From positions 5,456,001 through 5,520,000 of the forward strand of contig JBAJFE010000014.1 in NCBI GenBank assembly GCA_037903355.1: a stretch of DNA of 64,000 nt, written 5' to 3'. Under the pieces are notes generated by a model. It was not told the origin of the DNA and searched no databases. It was given only the letters and a program-made list of their open reading frames with translations. Numbering within the stretch: the first letter of the stretch is position 1; every line of letters starts with the position of its first letter. This DNA comes from Trichuris trichiura. Lineage: Eukaryota; Nematoda; Enoplea; Trichinellida; Trichuridae. The translations under genes were made by a program, and so were the position numbers. Below are positions 47,501-59,000 of this stretch, piece after piece.

Positions 47501-49711
47501 CATTATATGTATGAAATTTCCATCCATGGAAGAAGAGAAGAAAGATAATTAGGTACAGTGTGATGTCAGTGTAAACAAGCTGATTAGAGTGAACATGAAG
47601 TAGTAAAGTCAGCAATGAAAGCAAAATGACGTTTGCTGGCGCCACAGTGTCACTGTTTCCTTGCCGCAAGCGCTGACAGTAAAGCAGGGAGTGCTAAGTT
47701 AACCCTACGTAATGCCTGCACTATGTCCCGCTGGTTGAACCATATTTTTCTAAACGTTACCAATCTGCTCTTCTGCCCTTATCAAAGCGTGAATCTAAAC
47801 ATCGCATAAACTTGCAAGAATAGGTTATGACTACTATTCAAGAGTCTGCTTTGAATCCATCTGCCAAACAACGCGTCCGCATCGAATCAGTGACGTCGCT
47901 GTTGCTTAGGACACACCATAGGCCACGTAAACTCGAACCAAAAATGGCAAACCGTGGCGCCTTCGCGAGCTAAAATTCTATGGAACGCACAGAGGCGTTA
48001 CCAGCAGCGTTCTCGCCGTATGCATGCTGGCTATCCCGTTCTACCGTTTCCTACGGCTTAACATAAGGCTTCAGTTTCGAGTTAGGATTGAGTTAGGTCA
48101 GAACAGGACAGGGCGCATTTTCCGGGAAGGAGCAGGCATTGATTAGGTTTATGGCAAGTTGTTTTCACCGCTATAGAGAGTCAGACTTAAATTTAAGCTT
48201 TCACATGGCATAAGCTCTCATGAATACGCTGTGATTACGGTTCGCATACGCATGAGAAAGTAATGTCTACGCAAATCACCACCACTGTGCGTTATCACAA
48301 ATCCGCCACACAAGTCCGCCGTAAACAACAGATAACAAATTATGATTGTATTTACAACAAAATGAAGAAAAGTGTGCGATTTTATTTGCAACTGTTTATA
48401 CATGGAAGCCAAAGTGGTGCCTGGTGCATTTCTATGCCTTCAAACATTCTGTTAAATGGCTCTTCGTGAAACCGTAGTTTTTGGAGCCACATAAGCTTCC
48501 ACAAGTGTGATTCTAACTCAGTCCTATTCACGCCAGAGCGTGCGCCATCGTCGTGCGGTTTGGACTGCCTATCGCAGGAGGGCTGCTGAGCAACCATTGC
48601 TGCAACACTCGTCAGCTTTTCTTTCAATCTACTGCGTGTTTCTTGCTCATTTCTTTAAGATATGCGATAGAATTGTTCGTACTAGCAGACATTACGGTGA
48701 CACCCAATTTACTGGAGCAAAATCAGTATTTCCCGACTGGCAAATGAATTAGCTGCAAACAGCTGCACAAATAGTCTGTTTGACTCTCCCCCTGAACGGC
48801 ATTAGTGCAGTTGCACCTTGAATATTAGGTCTGTGCGTAAATTCTCCCTGTCTTTAGAATGTTAACGCAGCAGAAAAATAAACCATCAAAACATTAACAG
48901 GTACAGAAATGTGACTGGCTATATCACGTTGGTTAGAGTCGAATTCCCTTGTTCCCTGTTCATATGCCGTCTGATTTTGTCTGTTTTGAATAGTGTGAAT
49001 AGTAGAGCCATTGCCAGCACACTCAGGGTTTCGCAGAACGACTGTGGCATCAGCGGTAAGGTTACTGCTACCTACAGCAAAGGAATGAACAAATCGGACA
49101 TTTGAAATTCAGAATTGGAATACTGATGCCATCCAATCGTCGACTCAAAATGTTCAAGTGTCGAATGGGTGCACAGCAAGACTTTTGATGCTCTGGAGGC
49201 TGATAGCGGACAAGTTCAAGTAACGAAAGTGAAGACATCGACAGAAACACACGAACGGTCTGTGAGTTGACTGGCGAATTAGTCGAATTAGATATAGATC
49301 CGCCGTAATTATAGCTAAGCGCAACTGCTTTGTTTATCTTACTGGATGTCCAAATCGTTTGGAAATGGTGGGATAGTATATGCTGTGAGTGGTCACTTTG
49401 TTCAGGCCTAATATTATATCATATTCCCACGCATTTGAGAACCATATGTCATGGCAGGCGCTACAGTTGTGCTAGTAAACAAGCTAGGACTAACAGCCTT
49501 ATGCTGTTCGTTGCTACAGTCCTGCTGTTTCTTGATAATTTCTTTCAATAAGATTAGAGATTTGTCTAGCTTTAGTAATGAACAGATTATTTCAACTATT
49601 GACTCTGTCGACAGATCTTCTCACCTACCCTGTAGCAGTCAGGGGAAGACAAATTGGACAGCCTTGTTGCATACATACAAAACCAAAATATAGCTTCATA
49701 AACAGAAATAA
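47501..49711. other. Intergenic sequence downstream of the receptor gene
   Basis: Apart from one weak candidate exon (48382-48654, minus) I see no gene. A segment at about 47885-47935 repeats the spacer of the 45.2-kb palindrome. Confidence 0.4.
48382..48654 (-). CDS. Possible terminal exon of an unknown protein
   Basis: Read leftward from an acceptor-like TATCTTAAAG near 48655, a frame of about 90 codons runs to a stop. It contains ELESHLWKLMWLQKLRFHEE and then FNRMFEGIEMHQAPLW. It lies on the receptor strand, about 1.1 kb past the receptor poly(A) signal. I recognise no family. The composition looks protein-like, but an uninterrupted frame of this length can arise by chance. Confidence 0.2.
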   Translation of the reverse strand, partial: RNEQETRSRLKEKLTSVAAMVAQQPSCDRQSKPHDDGARSGVNRTELESHLWKLMWLQKLRFHEEPFNRMFEGIEMHQAPLWLPCINSCK

Positions 49712-49721
49712 TTTATTTATT
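49712..49721 (-). promoter_or_regulatory. Poly(A) signals of the receptor gene
   Basis: Two overlapping AATAAA hexamers on the minus strand lie 13-24 nt after the receptor stop codon, so the 3' UTR is probably very short. Confidence 0.6.
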
Positions 49722-49733
49722 AAAATCCATGTT

Positions 49734-50027
49734 TTAAAGCATAGTGTCGCCTTCTCGTTCATGAACAATGTGAATTATCGAATTAGTAATCTCATATCCC
49801 AAAGATCGAGATAACGTAGAGTTCGTTCCTCTTGAACATAAGGATATCTCAGAACTACGGATGTTCATTGAGAGCAGTAGCAGCTTTGACATGCTGAACC
49901 AATTTCTAGCATTTCCACTTTCTCTGAATTTACGAACTACTTTGGGATCAAATAGTTGGGCAAAATCTTCGTCACCAGACAGCCTGCGTTCTAAGTAATG
50001 TCTCAGGTCATCTCGCTTCCGCTCTTC
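49734..50027 (-). CDS. GABBR1: GABBR1 exon n: last coding exon
   Basis: 97 codons and a TAA stop: EERKRDDLRHYLERRLSG continues the coiled coil (compare ISELRHQL in GABBR1), followed by an unconserved tail ending HEREGDTML. Acceptor TGTTTCAAG. AATAAA follows the stop. Confidence 0.85.
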   Translation of the reverse strand, partial: EERKRDDLRHYLERRLSGDEDFAQLFDPKVVRKFRESGNARNWFSMSKLLLLSMNIRSSEISLCSRGTNSTLSRSLGYEITNSIIHIVHEREGDTML

Positions 50028-53000
50028 CTTGAAACAAGGTACTCATGCAAAAAAGGCGCAACGCGTTTCACCTTACGTTAATGACTATGCCTCTTAGCCT
50101 TTCATTCTCCATACCTAGTGCGTTCACCTGTTCTTTTGCTGCACAACGAACATTGCTAATCAATTGTTCTTCTGCATGCTCAGGAACCTTAATAACGTAC
50201 CGCACCTGAAAATCGTAGGCGTTTGAATCACTCAAAGAAAAGGAAACGCAGTGAAACCTTTGGTATGAAGATAAGTCCCATGGCAATAAAGGTGCATAAC
50301 AATAAAGTTATAGCAAAGAAGGAAAAACTTGAATCAGGTCTCGATAAAATAATGATTTCAACTGGTGCAGTAATGAAGCAAAGAACCTACAGTAAGCACT
50401 GTAATGAACACATTTCAAAAACGAACTGGGCGCTACGTACCGCGACGTTGTAGATGGCCAAACAGACTGGTCGAGAATCATTAACGTACTTACTCTTTAT
50501 TTTTCTGCTTTCATACGCAAGAAACAAACCAAAACATAGAGAAATACCCTTGTAGGAAAACACCAGACCTAAAAGAAGACTGGAACGTTGAAAGTTCAGT
50601 CATGGAATAAACCAATCCTTGCCTATCCAGAGCTCTTGACTTTGACTTCTACAGTGTTCCATCAGTGGCCTCAGGATGACGTTTTCTTCAGCAATTTCAA
50701 TAACGTCAAATGCTTCCACTGACCTTTTCAGGGGATCAGAAAGTATCCAAACCGTTATTAAGACAGTGTCGATGATTAAGAAAAGTCCAATGCCTGTGTG
50801 GAATTTCCAGGATTGTATCTCCTAAGCAAAGTGCGCTTTAGTCTGCGATTAGCTATATGCTGCGAATGCGTAAGCTGATTCCTTTCCCACTTTAGTCCAT
50901 AATTCTATTGCTTAATGAAAAAGTCAGTCATTAGAATTACGCGCTGTTAACGTATCTGTTCGCCCTGACCCAGGCTAGAGCTACATCTTAACATTTGTTT
51001 AAATCATTGGCTCTCAAAATGGGCGATATTGCCCTCTGGGGGGGGGGCAATGAGAGAGCAAAGTGGGACGTTGGGAATCACATAAGAAGAACTCTGGCAG
51101 AATTATTCCTAGCGCAGAAGGGCTATCAGAGAGACCAGCCTAAGAGTGCTGAACGGCTCACCTTCACATCTTATCATTTCTGTTCACGTTGAAAAAATAC
51201 TGGTGAAACAAATCGCTATCGGTGTCGAAATGGTTGGATTAGCTTGCAAATTATCAAAGTCATGTTCTGAAGGTTTCGTTCCCTGTTAACCCAATCTTAT
51301 TACTGTGAATTAGCAGACTTATATTTTCAATTTCCAATTCGCAGCAAGGTTTTCCTTGTCTACGCGCTTTCAGTTTTCCTCAGCGAAAGTATGTCTAATG
51401 ATTGAAAGATATCCTGATGCTGTGGAATCATCAGAACAGGCAGATTCACTTTTAGTTTTGTTACTCACTATGGTCATGAGCAAGTGTCGTTAGCTCAGTG
51501 GTTCGCTGATCTCTTTCTTGACTAAATATCGTCAGTGACTAACGCAGTGAACTTGCTTGACATCAGAAGAAATCGATTCATATATGCGAAAAAACTGCGG
51601 CAGCAGGCCACCACCGACGGTGCGCCAACAGCCGCAGCAGTAGACTTCATCAGAGAATTCTTATAAAGTTTTTAAAATTTCTGTGCTAGAGGGAATATAG
51701 TCTTTTCTTAGCACTCACCACAAACATCTAATTAGTAGATCCTTCACTACGACGTTTACCGTTTATGAATAGACCATCGGCTAGCAATAGTAGCCCATAG
51801 TCAGGTGACGGTAAATCAACAAATTTGAAAGAGAAATACGCAGTCATCGACCAGTTACTGTTTACGTTTCGAACACTGAACTGCGTGGCAGGGCAGGCGG
51901 GGGCGGAACGGAATGCACATAAGTTCCAGGAAGCATGAAGTACTTCCTTACTCGCTTGTAACTTAGGTATGGTGTGTTATCTTTCGTTACACTTTCCTTA
52001 TGCCTTTCGCCGCACTTAATATCGTATCTTCGTTAGAAGAACTGTGATTGCTTGACTGCCCATGGACATACTTACTTAAGTCTTAACTTCTTTTTATTCA
52101 ACTTCTTCATCATTCTGTATTCGTTTTTACTCCGAAACGTTCCGTGCGCAGAGCATCTCAAAGGACGCCCTCGCTTTCATGGCAACATAGTTGCCTGAGG
52201 GTGCACTCTGACGACTGCTGATGTCGCGCAGGGCTCACCGCTTCATGAACAGGCCATTTAACGGAAGTTGGCTGCTCAGGGGGCCGCATTCTCCGTTTCT
52301 TCAACTGCCAAATCTTCCGTTTGACTGTCATTTAGGTGCGGAAACTTATCAGCTAAATTCTTTTCGCACCCTGGTAGTTAGTTACCTTTGTCATTCATCT
52401 CTGTATTTAAGCTGACACTTTCTGGGCGCAGAGTCTTTCTGTGAGTTCTCCCGCTTAGGTTCTTCCGTGTTCCTGTTTCGTCATCGGCGGATTTTCATTT
52501 CCGTTCCGTGTGCCGTGTTCCGCCATCATGTTAAGGTATCTTACCTTTGTACAAAACATACTCGTGCATATATATTTTTTTCATGTTCTTGCTGTTTACT
52601 ACAAATAAACGGTATCGTTGCCGCAGCTTCTTGGCCCTCTAATACAGCAACGACACGAACCATCATTTCGTGGCCTTTTTTCAATGACAGAAGTAAGAAA
52701 GAAACGCAGGTAGTACAGCTCAGACTATTTGAAGTATAGTTTAGTCCAGTCACCTGCGAATAAATGGTTACCTCTATGTTTGATTTGTGCCAGAGTGTTT
52801 TCGAACGAATCTATGAAGCCACAGAGGCTACAAGGTTACATGAATAGAGTACAACCAGACAAGTGTCATAAGAACATCAACTACTTTCAGTCACTTCGTC
52901 AGAAATTCCTTACAAGGAAAACATTGCCACGTATGTTGTCATCAGCATCAGAAAAGGATAAATACTGCCTGCGTGCGTTTTACAACGTTTCCTTACGGAT

Positions 53001-56000
53001 TGGAAAATGTGGAAAGCCACGTAACATTGGGGAAAAACTGTCGCTTCCCGTGATTAGCGAAGTTATCCAGACTGTACTGCACATGTCACCAAGCGAAATA
53101 ATCAGAAGGATACCTCTGAGCAATGACACGGTGCAAAGAAGGATCCACGAAATGAGCAATGACGTAAAACGCACTCCATGCGACTTCTTGAGAGCAACGC
53201 ATTTTTCGTTGCAGCTTGATGAATCGATCTTACCTAACAATGAAGCATTATTATCAGGTTATGTCAGATTCGTAAAAGATGAAGCCCTGATGCAGGAACT
53301 GCTGTCTGCCAAACAGTTGGAAACAGATACCAAAGGAGAGACCATATTCCTTACTGTAGAAAAGTTTTTCAAGGATAACAACATCCCTATGGCGAACATA
53401 GTTGCTGTGGCAACCGATGAAGCATCGTCGATGGTAGGCTGCTATCACGGTTTTCTTGCACATTTGAAGCAGCTCTTTCCTGGCCTTTTGGCGGTTCATT
53501 GCGTCATTCACTGATAGCATTTAACCGCAAGACGCCTGAGCGAACGGTTAAACCGATCACTCCAAGTTGTTATTACATCGGTTAATACCATCAAAAGTAA
53601 ATCGCTGAATGAGAGATTATTCCAAGAACTTTATGAACAGAATGATGAAGACTTCAATCGCCTGTTACTTTACACTGAAGTTCGCTGGTTGTCAAAGGGT
53701 GTTTGTTTAACTCGGTTCTACAGCCTCCTTGACACCGTTCTAGTATTTTTGCTGTGTGTGAACTCTTCTCTGGAAGAAAATTTAAAGAAAAGTAAGAAAA
53801 ACATCGCGTATGTAGCAGACTTATATTACAAATTCAACGCTATGAACTTTCTGCTCCAAGGCACTGACTTAAACTTGATTAAAACGAAAGACATTATATC
53901 TGCTTTCATCGCGAAATCGCCAATTTTCAAACGAAACTTGCAGGGTGGTGAGTTCTATCAGTTTCCCCTTCTAACTGCACTGAAGATGGAAGAGGACATT
54001 GCTGAACATGAAGTTGAAGTGTATTGTCAACACTTGGAAATGCTGCACGTTGACTTCAAGGAACGGTTCAGTGGTATCCTTAACTTGAAAATTCCACAGT
54101 GGCTAATAGACCCTGTGTCCAACGCAGGCGAAGCGAAGATGGAATTGCAGGAAGAACTGAACGAACTGCAAAGCAATGAAGAGCTGACAGTGGAATGGAA
54201 AAACGGATATCAGCAGTTTTGGCTACAGCGCGAAGTAAGGGAACAGTATCCGCTGTTATGGGCTGCTGTAGAAAACTTCCTCATTGCGTTTCCATTATCT
54301 TATCCAGCAGAATGCGGATTCAGCGCGGTTACAGAGCTGCTACGTAGCAAGAGACGTCGGCTGGATATAGTGAATCGAGGCAAACTTAGACTGATGGTGA
54401 CAAAGATGCAGCCAAACATAGACAACTTGCTCGTACTGCATCGAGCACACTCATCACATTGAGTAGTTTCCGTTCATAGGCAGGCGCAAACTTGCGTTAT
54501 AGTTTCTTTTGTATCTTTTCACTTAAGCGTTTTCACTTTAATCTGGTTTGTTGTCACTACAATTCTGTTTGGTGTGGGTAAAAAACAAATAGACGCACAT
54601 TGATTGTTTTTTTCAGGAAAGGCTAATGAATGCTTCTTGCTTATGTGACTCCATGTTCTGAAAAATGCGAGAGGCGATATGAAAGGTAAGCAGAAATTTC
54701 CCCATGACTAAATGGCTGATGGTAAAGCAGGAGTAGTACAGTACGTCTTTCACGTGACGAGGAAAAGAAGTCTTTTCCTCAAACTTTTCTCATGAGTGGT
54801 GGTATTGCAAAACTTTTTTCGCCAGGGGTGACGGAGCGAGAAGTTTGAAAACCTAATGACGTGCCGGCTACGCCATGTCCTACCTTCCAGCCAATTAGCG
54901 GCCCCAAAACTGACCAATCAGAATTGGGGGCACTAGCGCTCGGAAACGTTCACCAGGGGGCAATGGCGACCCTGACTTCGAGAAACACTGCTTTAAATGA
55001 ACAAATGGCTTCTTACTGCAACTAGTTGCAGAGGGGATCTCTTCCGTACGAAATTGGCTAACTAAGCGTTCAAAGTTTCAAATGAACTTGATCTCTTCCA
55101 CCTTACCGAACACACTTCCTTTCACATGAAAGAAGTTAACTATTTCGTGTCTCATGAGAATTTCTTCTTCTAGAAAAACGAAACGACGACAGGGCACATT
55201 TTTCTTCTTCTTGCTGGGCAGTTTAATGAAAAAGCTTTAGTTCGCGAAAACATACTCTTGCAACCATGATGCTTCTTACTACATATGGATGGTATATTCG
55301 CGATCATAACTGCTGATAACGTCAGCCTTATCCTTTGCTATTTAATCTGTTCTCTGATTATGTTTTACTTGTCACCAAGGAAGAAGCAAGTTGTGAACTC
55401 GCTTTCCCTGAGAAGCTAGTCAATGGGTACGATGAAAAATAAAACCACAGCGTATTGAAAACAGACTCCTCGGACAGTTATCTCCATTTATGCTGCCTTA
55501 ATTGACACTGCTTTATGGGGCGTATACTTAATGACACAGTGAACTGAGGAAAATTGATCTGTGAAATGATCTCAAGAACCCCTAGAACAGAGGTGGGGAA
55601 CGTCCGGCCCGCGAGACAGTCCCTCCCAACTACTGAGGCAACCGCACATGGATACGAGATTCAGTGAAATGTGACTGTGGGAGCTTACTTCTTGAAAATG
55701 CCATAAACTTATTGTACGTGAAGCCTAGTAATAACAGAAATCTTGCGTAACAAGCATGGACTATCAGGCTGGCTAGAAAGACTGCCTTGCTCTCGGCTCT
55801 TTGTCGACAAACCGATGTCGTTAGTCTTCGGAGGCAAGCAGTACGCCAGTAGGCGGCACTAGAGTGCACGTCGGTAGCGTGGACCAATGGCCGCCTACCA
55901 ACTCAAAGTGTTATTCTTATCTCGCCTTATCGCTTTGTTACTTAAATGAGCATAATGAGTTAATGAGTTAATAGCGACTTAAATGAGCATATGTGTAAAT

Positions 56001-59000
56001 AAAGCCGGCTATGTTTTTCAGTTGAGTATTCTGTACGGCACGCGAATGGTCATATGAACATCTAAACGGCCCGCTGCAGCAAAGAAGTTCCCCACCCCTG
56101 CCCTAGAATCTCCCAGCCCCCTGGAAAGCATTGGTCCGGACTGCATTGCAGCAAGCTGACACGAACATAAATAAGTCTCAAATTACTTTATCTTTAGATT
56201 AGGCTTAGCTGGTCCACAGGAGCTTTTCAGAGCAGCTTATTGCTTAAGTTTTGGTTCAGACTTTGGTAGCTTAAAGGAACAGTTGGGAACACTAGTTTGT
56301 CTAAATGTCCAGTTCAGTTTTAGGCCGCCTACAGGAGCTGTTGTTGACACGCAGCTTCTGTCGGTGTTCATCTAATCCGCTATGGCCCGCCTTTTCTGGC
56401 CCACTGTATGGCACCTGATTAGTAGTGCGATTACCGCAACTATAGTGGAACCTCGAAAGTTGAGCACCTTCCAGGTTGATCGAAATTTGGCAAGTTGGTT
56501 GGTAAGCACGTAAATAAGCGCACGACCAACCTCTATACGTTGACCACCTCCATAAACAGGAAGTTGACCGCTTTAGCGATGACATGGTTTATCAAGCCAA
56601 TGCTAGTTTGCTCTCTATAAGTTGACTACTTCGGTTTGATCTGTGTCAGTTTCTAACAGCTGTTAACCATCAGTGCCTGAATATACTATCTATTACTCAA
56701 CATGCTGAAGTTTTTCATTACCGCGTATTGGAGATTCCTGAAGAGTTTCTGGTTCTGTCGCTCACGATGTTTTTTTATGCTTGCCAGCGCAGCTTGCGCG
56801 TTTTCTCGTTTACACTTCCCACTTAAGCGTCGACAGAATTTTTCCATGGCGCAAAATATGACGAACTGAGCCTAGTTGTATTCGTTCGCGTCGAGTTCAA
56901 TTCTATTCATTCGCTTCGCTGTACCCGTGCAGGAGCTGGCCTTAGCATGTCTTGACAAGTAAAGGCATTCCGACTTATGCAGTAACAGCTACCCAGTGGG
57001 TTACAATTTGGACTATCACCTACCGGAAAGAACCGAGAGAGTCGGCACTGAAGGAAAAGTGCATCTTAACAGCTTTCTCGAAAACAACGGTCAAAGAAAG
57101 ACAGCGGAACGGTTCCACGTCCGCAGGATTACTGTTAGCAACATCCAGAAGCATAAACGTGAGTACCTGGAAAGATATGACTGGGAAAGCGGAGACGCGA
57201 AGCAAAGGAGGAGAATCTCCCATCGACCAAGTCAATGTAGCAGTGTTAAAATGGTTTAAGCAAATGAGAACAGCTAATGCACGGATCTCTGGCCCAATGA
57301 TCCAGGAAGTTGCTAGAAGCTTCGTCCTTGAATTCAGGTCGACAGGTTTTTAAGCGTCAAGCGGTTGACTCGAGAAGTTCAAGCTCCGCCATAGGATTTC
57401 CCAGAACATCTTATGCGACGGATCGAACGAAGTTCCCGTCGCGGACTTAGAAGACTTCATCGCGAATTTGCGTTATTTCGCCAGTGACTTCAAGAAAGAA
57501 AACATTTTCAATGCTGATGAATGCGGCTTGTCTTTCAAGGCCACACCTGATAGAAGCTTTGTACTAGAAGGCGACAAATGCAAAAGCGGGAAGCTCTGCA
57601 AGGAAAGCTTCACTGTGCTTCTTTGCGCTAGCACAACTGGAGAGAAGTTGCAGCCATTGGTGCTTGGTAGATCAGCAAATCTCCGCGCATTTAGGAGCTT
57701 GAAAACTGACGCCCTTCCTGTCACCTGGCAACAAAATAAATGCGTGTGGATGAGAGCCGCTTTGTTCGAGGAGTGGGTAAGAAGTGCAAGCCAACAGATG
57801 AAGCGAATGAAACGTTCCATCTTATTGGTAGTAGACAACCGCCCGAACCATCCCCGCGTGAGGCACCTCAGAAACGTCACGTTGAAATTCCTGGCTCTAA
57901 ACACTTCCTCAAAAACGCGGCCTCCAGATCAAAGAGTAATCAAGACATTTAAAGCGAAATAGACCCAGCTTCTGCGGTGGGTCATTAGCAAGTAGAAGCC
58001 ACTAGCTTTTCTGTGGCAGCGATTTCGACTGCTACGTTCATTACCGCTTCGAACGCCGAACTTTTGGTCAGCTCTTCCTGGAATAAAGTTCACCTGGAGG
58101 CAATAAGGAACTGCTTCACGAGAGCTGGATTCGTCAGAGTCCAAGAGAATGATGTTGAGCTCTGACCTGATAATCCGACTCGTGAGGCAGAGATTGAAGG
58201 AGTAGATTTCAAAGATTTCTTTGCAGTGAATGATGAGATGGCTGTTTCTACTGAATCGGACCCCGCCCTTACCGCTTATGTTTCTAGTAAGAACAAGCAC
58301 CACACTAGATTTGACACTTTTTAGGAAGCATTCTGGCCCCTGGAAAGCCTTATGCATGATTTTACAATGGAGTTATTTTTGTGCATCTCGCCATTTAATA
58401 AACCTCCAATAGATGCTGTGCAACAGAATAAATTGCGTACAGATACTAATCTATTCAGCTGAGCCCATTATACCCACAACCTCTCTATGTTGACCGGCTT
58501 TCGCCGGTTCCTTGAGTGTTCAACTTACGGAGGCAACTGTATTTTTATGTAATGGAGCTGAAGAGCGTCTTAATCAGCCCATTACGTGGCCTACTATTTA
58601 ATTTGCCCGTAGCTGGTCTAATTTCAGACAGAAAAGTCTGAAATCCTATTGAAAATGAAGGATTTCCTGGGTCCTGAAAGGTGTCCTTAGTGGAGTCAGG
58701 ATCTTGACTGAGCCTTGTTTAGTCTCTTCCACTTTCAGCTGATCTTGAAAGTATGAGGAAAAATTTTCTTTCCAACTTAAACGTGGTCAATTATTACCTC
58801 ACTGTTCGGCACTACTGGATGCTTAAGTAAGCAAATAAAAGCCAACAATCAAATAGGATTATCCCTATCCTGTTCGCGATAGGCACATATAGGAGGCATT
58901 ACCACTCTTAATCGAGGGAACAGCATTACGACACTTGTGGAACTTAAGCCACTTTTGCGGAGATGTCCCTCTTCGTAACTTTATGTTTCTAATGATGACT

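Noticed and set aside
49040..49075. Hammerhead-like string near GGCATCAGCGG
   Set aside because: The minus strand has CTGATGC rather than CTGANGA, no helix and no GAAA at the family spacing.
51489..51525. tRNA-like D-arm string (GTTAGCTCAGTGGTTCGC)
   Set aside because: No B-box, acceptor stem or anticodon arm could be placed around it, and it lies inside the hAT element.
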